64,000 nt of DNA from Gigantopelta aegis. Lineage: Eukaryota; Mollusca; Gastropoda; Neomphalida; Peltospiridae. A model generated the notes under the pieces. That model had not been told where the DNA came from, ran no database searches, and was given only the letters and a program-made list of their open reading frames with translations. Shown here piece by piece: positions 48,601 to 55,274 of this stretch. Made by a program: the position numbers and the translations under genes. Every line of letters starts with the position of its first letter. The stretch's first letter is position 1. The stretch is from positions 4,454,796 through 4,518,795 of the forward strand of contig NC_054708.1 of assembly GCF_016097555.1 (NCBI RefSeq). The letters are read 5' to 3'.

Positions 48601-50467
48601 GTAAGCAAAGTACTGGACCTATAACTAATGCGGAAAGCAAGAAGGCAGCCTACCTCACCGTTAAACAGGATAACAAGGCTTTTTACCAAGCTGGAGAAGT
48701 CCCTATTTTATTGTGCCCTTATTGTCTTTTTTACTGCTGCTCCCCACCATTATTTTCAATGAGGTACAACCATACAGGAAATTACACACCATATATTTTT
48801 CTCAGTTCCCTTGAGCTTATCAGAGATGCCATGTTTTCCTGTCGACATTTCCTGCAAAAACAAACAATCCAAAATATTCAGTCATAAAGAACCACTAACA
48901 GTAAATGTTTTGCAAGTTGTGGAATACCAAGATGCTTTTTAAAACATATACTGGCACTTTATGACATTAAAAGGGCTTATGTTAATTAAATATGATATAT
49001 TGAACAAGTGGATACAACATCGTGAAGAATAGAGGTGAACACACCGGTGACTATTATAAATAAGGCTTTACTGTTATACATGTTATAGTAGTAAGTCTGC
49101 ATGGAGTGGGGTGAGAGTGAGGTGTGGGGAGGTGGTATTGATTTTTGCTAGAAGTGCTAAACAAAACAAACATTATCAGTTGTTGAAATATGTAACTAAA
49201 TATAATTACCAGAAATAAGTGCAGTCAATTGTTAAATATGTTTTACAAAAAGTAAATTATAACTTGTCATTGCATTCAAGCTATTTCTTTGGCCTCCACA
49301 GATGAAAATGATATGATCTATAGGTATTTCAGTAAGCTTGATGGTATTATATTTAACATATATATGTAAGCTATCTGCAGTCTTAATTTGTTTTGTTAAA
49401 AGGTGGATGGGAGAGCTTTGTGCCACAACACACCATTTGTACAAGTACTTGTATATATCAGGTTGAATTACATGCAATCAGTGACAATTTACATATACAA
49501 GGCCTATTAAGGGGACATTCCACAATTATATGCACTAGGGGAAAGGATAGGCCTATTGTGTAATGCATTATGAAATGATATGGGAGGGAGGGGGCGTAGT
49601 CACACATTACAGAAGGGTGAATAGCCTCAGTGTTTTTGGTTTTTGTTTAACACCACCACTGGAGCACATTGATTACTTAATCATCGGCTATTGGGTGTCA
49701 AACATTTGGTAATTCTGACTAACAGTCATCAGAGGAAACCCGCTACATTTTTCCTATGGGATCTTTTGTGTATGCACTTTCCCACAGACAGGAAAATACA
49801 TACCACGACCTTTGTCCAGTTGTGGTGCACTGGTTGGAATGAGAGAAAAAAAACAATCAGCTGAATGGATCCACAGAGGTGGTTCGATCCTAGCCTCGGT
49901 GATACAAATGTTACATGGTGGGAGCAGGGCTCGAAACTCGACAAAAAATATGTTGGCCCAAAAAATAATAATACATGTTGGCAAATTAAGGTAAGCTAAT
50001 CATGAACCACGAGCTAGATTTTAATGTGGAATAAATATATGCAATACAAATATTAATAGTGGCTCATACTTATAGCTTTAAAGATCAACCAAATAATATT
50101 ATTTGGGTGACTAACACCATTATTTTTTAATATTTAAGTCACCCAAAGAGGACATTGGTCGCATTTGGCGACATGGCCACAGGCCGTTTCGAGCCCTTGG
50201 TGGGAGGGGGTACATAAAAAATGACATGATTGTTGAACAGCACTTAAAATCACAGTATGTACACTACATTATCAAACATTTAAAACAGTGATCCAGCAAG
50301 CTAGATGTTACCAAACTACTGTCACACCATGCATGCTACAGGACCAAAATCAGACTTACTTTAATTCCCACCAAGGGGCAAATAATCCTTGACAGCCGAA
50401 GGCAGTTCTTTGAAGTCATTAATATATAGTTTGAAGAAAGGACTCTTGCTACTCGAACAAACATCAT
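33600..50467 (-). CDS. KYAT3: Kynurenine aminotransferase (KYAT3-like), complete 13-exon gene
   Basis: Thirteen minus-strand exons join in phase to 458 codons: 50360-50467, 48790-48851, 48249-48300, 47613-47711, 44175-44324, 43495-43581, 42286-42408, 39559-39679, 38507-38673, 37187-37373, 36435-36502, 34663-34749, 33600-33665. The product is a fold-type I PLP aminotransferase that converts kynurenine to kynurenic acid and also acts as a cysteine-S-conjugate/glutamine transaminase. Landmarks: LNLGQGFPDF (about 71-80), [18 protein letters not shown] (Asn223), IADEVYEW (Asp251, Tyr254), the PLP-lysine motif SAGKTF (Lys285) and the carboxylate Arg432 in NFIRVCF. Residues 1-36 ([12 protein letters not shown]..., Arg-rich, no acidic residue) look like a mitochondrial presequence; Met38 in exon 2 would give a 421-residue cytosolic form, nearly the length of KYAT1. 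Family assignment is from remembered human KYAT1/3 sequences. Intron 9 begins with GC. Three splice junctions are duplicated by repeats. Confidence 0.93.
34499..34668 (+). mobile_element. 5'-truncated SINE tail at the exon 12 donor, tandemly doubled
   Basis: CATTACCTTGAT occurs at 34499-34510, 34578-34589 and 34657-34668; between are two identical 67-bp pieces of SINE tail 1 (TCCGATGCTATATAACCGTA ... GTCGTTAAATAAAACATTTC). On the coding strand the repeated 12-mer is ATCAAG|GTAATG, the exon 12 end and donor. Confidence 0.93.
34663..34749 (-). CDS. KYAT3: KYAT exon 12, substrate-carboxylate arginine
   Basis: [20 protein letters not shown] then NFIRVCFIK. Arg432 in FIRVCF binds the substrate alpha-carboxylate in this family. 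The exon ends ATCAAG|GTAATG; that donor lies in the target duplication of a SINE fragment (34499-34668). Confidence 0.93.
34845..35151 (-). mobile_element. SINE, head B with tail 1, in intron 11
   Basis: Minus strand from GGGTGGGACATAGCTCGGTG to GCATCATTAAATAAAACATTTC. Mixed head and tail. Confidence 0.9.
35152..36434. other. KYAT intron 11, left part
   Basis: No exon or TE ends seen. 36290-36330 holds a short tandem CAGAGTGCTGGATTACA x 2. Confidence 0.5.
36435..36502 (-). CDS. KYAT3: KYAT exon 11
   Basis: Completes Asp386, then [27 protein letters not shown] is characteristic of the family. The acidic start is the variable loop. Donor AAG|GTTTGT. Confidence 0.9.
37187..37373 (-). CDS. KYAT3: KYAT exon 10
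   Basis: [20 protein letters not shown] then [20 protein letters not shown] and [21 protein letters not shown] and GGYF are family motifs of the small domain. Donor GTATGT. Confidence 0.93.
38093..38366 (-). mobile_element. SINE, head B with tail 2, in intron 9
   Basis: Minus strand from GGGCGGGATGTAGCCCAGTG to GTCGTTAAACAAAAAACTG. Near full length. Confidence 0.9.
38507..38673 (-). CDS. KYAT3: KYAT exon 9, catalytic lysine; GC donor
   Basis: [20 protein letters not shown] then [20 protein letters not shown] and [11 protein letters not shown]. Lys285 in SAGKTF forms the PLP Schiff base. The exon must end after CTGCAG to stay in phase with exon 10 (EAIAASFE), and the next bases are GCGGGT, so intron 9 appears to be of the rare GC-AG class. 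Confidence 0.92.
38829..39100 (+). mobile_element. SINE, tRNA-like head B with tail 1, in intron 8
   Basis: GGTGGGATGTAGCTCAGCTG head, GGGATTGATCTCCG B-box region, and a decayed tail near ATGTGTTGAATGCATCATTA. Diverged. Confidence 0.8.
39559..39679 (-). CDS. KYAT3: KYAT exon 8
   Basis: [20 protein letters not shown] then [20 protein letters not shown] plus one base. Asp251 and Tyr254 of ADEVY contact the PLP pyridine nitrogen and O3'. Only this copy of the repeated start continues into CIADEVYEW and a GTGAGT donor. Confidence 0.93.
39680..40555 (-). repeat. 70-bp minisatellite copying the exon 8 acceptor and exon start
   Basis: Twelve full 70-bp units plus a partial one lie directly upstream of exon 8. 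Each holds, on the coding strand, TGTGTGTATTTTAG|GTGTTC and then exon-8-like sequence encoding [20 protein letters not shown]. Eleven units are identical or nearly so; the outermost differ. The real exon has Leu (ELELIAG) where the copies have Gln. The shared GTTGTGTGTATT at both unit ends is the likely recombination point. Confidence 0.97.
40790..41030 (+). repeat. Inverted-repeat arm in intron 7 (partner 41885-42115)
   Basis: Opposite-orientation partner of 41885-42115. The SINE at 41501-41864 and about 470 other bases lie between the arms. Confidence 0.8.
41501..41864 (-). mobile_element. SINE, head A (slightly truncated) with tail 1, 12-bp TSD
   Basis: CCATCATCACAG is duplicated exactly at 41489-41500 and 41865-41876. 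On the minus strand it starts CATCGGTCTACAGGCTGGTA, missing the first part of the tRNA head, and ends GTTAAATAAAACATTTCTTT. Exact TSD and high identity mark it as young. Confidence 0.93.
41885..42115 (-). repeat. Inverted-repeat arm in intron 7 (partner 40790-41030)
   Basis: CACAAATCACCTATTTTCTT, AGAGTAAACACCACCTTGTA and AGTAAATGCTAAATTAGG are the inverse of words at 40880-40980. About 220 bp, diverged by small changes. Confidence 0.8.
42182..42205. repeat. G run in intron 7
   Basis: About 23 consecutive G, 80 bases from the exon 7 donor. Confidence 0.93.
42286..42408 (-). CDS. KYAT3: KYAT exon 7
   Basis: [20 protein letters not shown] then [21 protein letters not shown]. The second Asn of NTPNN (Asn223) hydrogen-bonds PLP O3'. 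The donor AAG|GTTTCG is weak. Confidence 0.93.
42940..43055 (-). mobile_element. Degraded SINE fragment in intron 6
   Basis: Landmarks 'ataggctactcctaatgaat', 'aaagggatcttttatacgtg' and 'ggcccataccatggcttttg' follow SINE order. Confidence 0.55.
43495..43581 (-). CDS. KYAT3: KYAT exon 6
   Basis: [20 protein letters not shown] then VPRFIPLRP: the [10 protein letters not shown] motif of the family, whose Tyr stacks on the cofactor. Consensus donor GTAAGT. Confidence 0.93.
44175..44324 (-). CDS. KYAT3: KYAT exon 5
   Basis: [20 protein letters not shown], then a segment with [19 protein letters not shown] and NPGDE. GAYGALF contacts the PLP ring and phosphate. The acceptor is TTTTTCTGATAG; donor GAG|GTAAAT. 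50 codons, phase 0 at both ends. Confidence 0.93.
44395..44480 (-). mobile_element. Degraded SINE fragment in intron 4
   Basis: Landmarks in SINE order: GGTAGCAAGGAATATTTGAT, then TTTTCACAGAACA, then GGGCCTTTCATATGCCAGTT. Old and heavily diverged. Confidence 0.5.
44512..47628 (-). repeat. Minisatellite built from the exon 4 splice donor
   Basis: About 77 units of 39-41 bp fill intron 4 from the exon border. On the coding strand each unit reads roughly (C)GTAGTCAG|GTAATCTGGT then AATAGTCTGATGAATGTAC, so each repeats the last bases of exon 4 plus the donor. Near the exon (45945-47612) units alternate as 41- and 39-mers, forming an 80-bp dimer; further away (44512-45940) they are mostly 39-mers with GTAATT or GTAATC donors. 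Confidence 0.97.
47613..47711 (-). CDS. KYAT3: KYAT exon 4, donor seeds a minisatellite
   Basis: [20 protein letters not shown] then [17 protein letters not shown] and NQYTR are family hallmarks (the NQYTR Tyr lines the active site of the partner subunit). The exon ends CGTAGTCAG|GTAATC; this junction is the first unit of the repeat array that fills most of intron 4. Confidence 0.93.
48249..48300 (-). CDS. KYAT3: KYAT exon 3
   Basis: Completes Trp57 and encodes [17 protein letters not shown], the strand leading to the conserved NLGQGFPD turn. Donor CAG|GTATGT. Confidence 0.9.
48301..48789. other. KYAT intron 2, nothing notable
   Basis: A/T-rich intron sequence without exons or recognised repeats. 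Confidence 0.5.
48790..48851 (-). CDS. KYAT3: KYAT exon 2, with internal start codon
   Basis: TTTTTGCAG acceptor, then [26 protein letters not shown] and two bases of a Trp codon. The Met three bases into the exon can start a shorter, leaderless protein if an alternative first exon is used. Donor ATATG|GTGTGT. Confidence 0.85.
48852..49637. other. KYAT intron 1, right part, nothing notable
   Basis: At 49507 TTAAGGGGACATTCCACAAT resembles one end of the TTAA-type MITE at 16631, possibly a solo remnant. Confidence 0.4.
49638..49905 (-). mobile_element. SINE, tail 2, in KYAT intron 1
   Basis: SINE order on the minus strand ending GGTGTTAAACAAAAACC. Head diverged. Confidence 0.82.
49925..50198. 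mobile_element. hAT-type MITE with exact 8-bp TSD, in KYAT intron 1
   Basis: Ends CAGGGCTCGAAACT and, on the other strand, AAGGGCTCGAAACGGCC. GGTGGGAG is duplicated exactly at 49917-49924 and 50199-50206. 274 bp, 161 bases from the exon 1 donor. Confidence 0.88.
50360..50467 (-). CDS. KYAT3: KYAT exon 1: mitochondrial presequence
   Basis: Starts [20 protein letters not shown] and continues [16 protein letters not shown] before a consensus AAA|GTAAGT donor. An in-frame TAA lies two codons upstream of the first ATG, which fixes the start. Five Arg, two Lys and no acidic residue in 36 positions fit an amphipathic mitochondrial import signal. Phase 0 to exon 2. The evidence for belonging to the gene is strand, phase and the fact that human KYAT3 also has an N-terminal extension; no transcript is available. 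Confidence 0.7.
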
Positions 50468-51726
50468 TGATTACTTGATGCAAAAAAATATAAACATTAA
50501 TTAACAATTTGTTTAATATTCTGCACAAAAAAAACACCCATGAGAATTGAAAGGTAACTACAGATATTTGTGTTCTGGTGTGTAATAATTACCTACTTAA
50601 CAATCTATTTAAACAGGATTAGGTTTGAAGGAAAGGCTAGGATTATTTAACGACATCTCAGCACATTTTAAACTATGGTTATTCACACGCACACGCACAC
50701 GCACACCTGGGAATAGGGCGGATCTCAATCCAATGTAGAGTAGATATCAAGTCTGCACTGCTTTCTGGTGTAGATCAGTTGGCAAAGGTAAGCAGGTGCA
50801 GGTGTAGAGGGGGTATTTTGAGGGTCGAAACCCCTCCCTAATCCAAGCAAATTTTATTTTCTTCAATGTATTTTCCGGGAGAGCATGACCCAAACCTCCT
50901 AAAAACTTTGCTCATCATAGTCTAGCCCCACTTGCTCAATTCCCTGCAAATGCACCTGTAAGTGTATGAAAGCCTGCTATTCTCCAGTGTGAAAATCAGG
51001 AATGCTATTCCATGATGAATAAATTAAATAAACAACTGTGGTCGAAAACTAGCAAAATATTTTGATTATCTCAAGGACAACTTTTATTCTCACGACTAAC
51101 TCATGTTCTTTTCACTTGGTTATATTAGTAACAATTTGAACTTATGTATATTCAACATTTTGGCTAATTAATGACCTGATTTCAGGACTCAATCTTAGTG
51201 GTTTCCCGAAATTCACTTTGGCTAACATATTCCAAATGCTGATAGTCTGATAGGCCACTAGCTTTTCCACCTGTAAATACTGTACTAGAGTCAGATTATG
51301 CCAAATTGACCAGTGTCTAAAATTCACCTTTGGTGTGTTCACTCTTGTAACACTAATGGGGTCAACAGTGTTAATATCTCGATGGCAGGTAAAGATTGAG
51401 CTAGCTAATTTTCAACCAAAATGTGACAGGTATTCTGCAATGAGTTACAAGTACTGCAATCCAGTGGCTGAGACAGAATGAAATAAATAAATATAAATTA
51501 ATGCAATATGCAGCAATTTCCTAAAACAGTTATATTGCAGTTTGTAATTTTCAAGAATGATTTTTTTATTTTTATTAAGCTACTACGTGTAGTTACAAAC
51601 TGTACTTCAGTAGATGGAAATTCACATAAAAATCCTGCACAATGTTAATGTTAGCCAAAAGGCAACATATTTTGTGGATTTCCATCTTGGAGCCAGGCAA
51701 GAGCCCTACCCATATCCTCTGATGTC
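50468..51726. other. Upstream of KYAT exon 1, no gene seen
   Basis: A SINE-tail-like scrap at 50645-50690 (TATTTAACGACATCTCAGCA). No promoter motif recognised; untranslated exons may lie here or further right. Confidence 0.4.
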
Positions 51727-52300
51727 ATGTTTCCAGCATCTCACAGACAGGATAGTACATGCCACATCCTTTATCAGGCCTACACCAGTTGTGGAGTACT
51801 GACTGGAATGAAAAACAGCCCAATAGGCCCACTGACTAGAACTGATCGGCCTCGGTGGCGTCGTGGCAGGCCATCGGTCTACAGGCTGGTAGGTACTGGG
51901 TTCGGATCCCAGTCGAGGCATGGGATTTTTAATCGAGATACCGACTCCAAACCCTGAGTGAGTGCTCCGCAAGGCTCAATGGGTAGGTGTAAACCACTTG
52001 CACCGACCAGTGATCCATAACTGGTTCAACAAAGGCCATGGTTTGTGCTATCCTGCCTGTGGGAAACGCAAATAAAAGATCCCTTGCTGCCTGTTGTAAA
52101 AAGAGTAGCCTATGTGGCGACAGTGGGTTTCCTCTAAAAACAGTGTCAGAATGACCATATGTTTGACATCCAATAGCCGATAATAAGATAAAAAATCAAT
52201 GTGTTCTAGCGGCGTCGTTAAATAAAACAAACTTTACTTTTTACTTTAGAACTGATCCGTACATCAAGCGAGAGCTATACCACAGTTACGTCCTGGCCTG
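51727..52300 (-). mobile_element. Old SINE (head B) split by a younger SINE
   Basis: Minus-strand SINE words at 52258-52300 (CAGGCCAGGACGTAACTGTG head) continue at 51727-51847 once the SINE at 51848-52247 is removed. Confidence 0.8.
51848..52247 (+). mobile_element. SINE, head A with tail 2, full length, 10-bp TSD
   Basis: Starts GGCCTCGGTGGCGTCGTGGC, ends GTCGTTAAATAAAACAAACT then TTACTTTTTACTTT. AGAACTGATC is duplicated at 51838-51847 and 52248-52257. About 400 bp: the best reference copy of the A/2 combination. Confidence 0.95.
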
Positions 52301-53869
52301 CTCAACAAGTAGTTGTGACTTGCCAATTTCCAGGCATGATACGGTTTGAACAGTTGTTCATGTGTCATTGTTTCATTGTCAATGTCAAATGGTTTAATGC
52401 GCACATTCAGAACAAGCTGTTACAGCACACATTTTGTATGTATGGTATTGTGTCAATGTGATATATATATAAATATTAATATACATTTATCATATATTAT
52501 CTGGCATATCCAGTGTAATCAAAGTATGTGATAATTTTCAGATCACATACTTTCAGAATTTGATAACTTTGCAAATTAGATGTATATTAATTGAGGTCAC
52601 GACATTTGCTCAACTTATAACACAATTGCAAGACATCAGAATTGTGATATTCTGGTTTTTTAAAATGTTGTCTGTTAACATTGGTTCTCAAGGACTATTT
52701 TGTAATTTGCCTGAAAATATTTAAAATAATTTTTATAAATTATAAGTACATGTTTTGTTGAACAACATACATGTGTGATAAAACACTGAAAGGTTTTGTG
52801 TTGGAAAGTGTTGGTTGTAAGCTATACCACTAAACGTTTCACTAACTGAAACAGGTAACGCAGTTAACAATATTTACAGCTGGTGCCTGCTACAGGTTTT
52901 GACACGTGCAGTAAACTTTGCTACATAGCGGACAATTTAGTGCTCATTTGAAACGTAGAAATACTAATAAAAATGTTGCTATTTGAATAACGATTGTTTC
53001 TTTATAAATATTGTTATGCTTTAGAACTGAATGCTTATGTTCACCGAAATTGATTCACCCATGATGAAAAAAAGGCGTTCCTTGTGGGAAGGACTATAGC
53101 CTATAGTATAGCCTATAGGTTTATTTTAATAAACTAGCTCAGTGGTAGTTCATCAAGATTAACCTCGAATGCATACATGTGCAAGTGCTGGATCAAGTGT
53201 GCATCCACATGCATTTGAGGTTAATCTTGATAAACTAGCTCAGTGGTAGAACATTTCCCTTTTGTTTACAGACCAAACATCACTAATAACACACATCTAA
53301 CAGCTGCCATAGGCAACAATATCATACTGAATATATGCTGAGGTGTCGTTAGGCAAAATTGTAATATCCGCTTTTAAATAAAATAATTAGTCCGAATTTA
53401 TAATCTTTAAGGACATTATTATTAATGATTAATCATTTTTGAGTCATCGATTCAAAATAAACATTGAGTTTACATGCAGGTATGACATACCTCAAGTACT
53501 ATGTAGATAATAGAGGGAAAATCTAACAGCAAAAGAATTTGCGACACACAGTCAATTTACTGGTATATCATTTTAATTTTTATGATTTTTAACAACACAA
53601 CCCAAAGACAAACTCGGTGCCATTCGGAAAATATCGGCCAATTACGGATTTTCCGGCTAGCTTTCGGAAAACCTCGTGTTCACGCAATCAACATCCGACT
53701 TTTTGTCGTCTGCTTGTCATTCATTTGCGAGGTTTTTCTTCGAGTACATTTTCTTTAACAATAACAATAACAATAATCAGTCATGTATTTCAATAGCTAT
53801 CAACATTTTGTTTGTGAGGATGTTATTCTAATAAATCTGTATCACCAGGGTGTTTTATAGAATATATAC
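52301..53869. other. Stretch without a recognised gene
   Basis: Holds an inverted repeat at 53135-53240 (CATCAAGATTAACCTCGAAT against its inverse, each next to TAAACTAGCTCAGTGGTAG), and the dispersed phrase shared with 32312 at 52555. The GC-richer patch 53610-53760 could be a promoter region, without motif support. Confidence 0.4.
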
Positions 53870-54776
53870 AGTGTATACGACAATTGTCTTAAGTGCATGG
53901 GCACATCTACAAAATCTACCTCAAGAACGCACACTTCTACTTGATGCAGCTCAATACTTGATAACAATAACAAAAACAGCTTTCACAACTACACAACAAA
54001 CATGCTTAAGAAAAACTGCATCGACATAACAGCTATTGACACTACACCAAAAAAACAAGAAAACTCAACAAACTAGTAACTGAAAAACTACAACACAACT
54101 ACAGGTAATACTTTAAACAAAAATTAAAAGACTCCGAAAAACTGTTATATTATAAACACATAGTACGACCATATCAACTTGCCCTATACCTCGAAACATT
54201 AAATAATTGTAACCTAAGAAGACATGTAACTAAAATTAGAATATGTGCACACCGCCTCGAAATCGAAAGAGGCAGGTATCACAATATTCTCAGAAAAGAC
54301 CGACTCTGCAAGCTTTGCAAAGAGGCAGTGGAAGATGAGGCACATTTTCTCGTGGACTGCAAACAGCTAGAAACGAACAGAAGAAAATATTTTATTACAC
54401 TCGCACAAGAATTCCCAATATTCCAAACACTAAATAAATACGATTTTTTTTATTATATCATCAACTGCCCTAAAACACAACTCATTACAGTCGCACAACT
54501 CTGCTCAGATTTGGACACAGCACGAACTAGCCTTCTAACTAGACCCCCTGCCACTTAATAATATTTATTTATTTTAATTAACCAAATATCGAAGAACAGA
54601 CAAAAGACAATAGAACCTGTTACACTACATGTACTTTATTAAACAAGAGTTGTAGTTTAGTTTTTTTGATGTTAGCGTTTAATTTTATGTACTTTATTTT
54701 TGCTGGTCAACCAGACTATGTTTTTATTATACATATATGAACATGGAAATAAAGTTATTGTATTGTATTGTATTGT
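53870..54776 (+). mobile_element. 5'-truncated non-LTR retrotransposon (LINE), 3' end
   Basis: The C-terminal end of a LINE polymerase protein, a 3' UTR and a (TTGTA)n-like 3' tail (ATTGTATTGTATTGTATTG at about 54757-54775). The upstream part (53870-54108) continues the same style but is interrupted. Clade not assigned. Confidence 0.8.
54109..54558 (+). pseudogene. LINE reverse-transcriptase C-terminal fragment
   Basis: An open stretch of 149 codons to a TAA stop: KHIVRPYQLALYLETLNNCN, then IRICAHRLEIERGRYHNILR and DRLCKLCKEAVEDEAHFLVD C. The C-X2-C...H-X4-C pattern with 'EDE.HFL..C' is the zinc-binding tail seen after the RT domain in many non-LTR elements. The polymerase domain itself is absent, so this is a dead 3' fragment. 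A stop at 54106 separates it from related-looking sequence upstream. Confidence 0.75.
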
Positions 54777-54857
54777 TGCATGGTTAATTCATAAGTCAAT
54801 CTATTAATAGGCTAGTATTGCATTTGCACTTGCAAAGTGGTGAACAGTCCAGATTTC

Positions 54858-54945
54858 ACCGGCCTCGGTGGCGTCGTGGTAGGCCATCGGTCTACAGGCT
54901 GGTAGGTAGGCTACTGGGTTCGGATCCAGATACCGACTCCTGGAT
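54858..54945 (+). mobile_element. SINE head A fragment
   Basis: CCGGCCTCGGTGGCGTCGTG, GGTAGGCCATCGGTCTACAG, then GGTTCGGATCC; it stops soon after the B box. Confidence 0.85.
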
Positions 54946-55274
54946 ATCTCAGGAATTGTCACCCAAACCAGAACCCATGATTCTGAATCTTTGGTCCATG
55001 CAAATCCCTGAGGAGAAGGAATCTTTTGCTGTGCACTGCTTGTCGGGCATGCTGAAGGAAGGAATCCTGTGTAGGTGGCAGTTTGTCCATTAAACGAATT
55101 TTCACACAGAAGGGCCCCTTGACTGATAGAACTCAGAGGGCTGGTTTCGAAAGGATCAGTGGACATACAACGGCTCAACTGGTTGAAAGGCTATATGCGA
55201 AAATGTCTCTGTGATATTCTCGCAGGCCTGCCAACATTCCAGGTGGATTTCTGATCCTTTCCACTGAAGACAAA

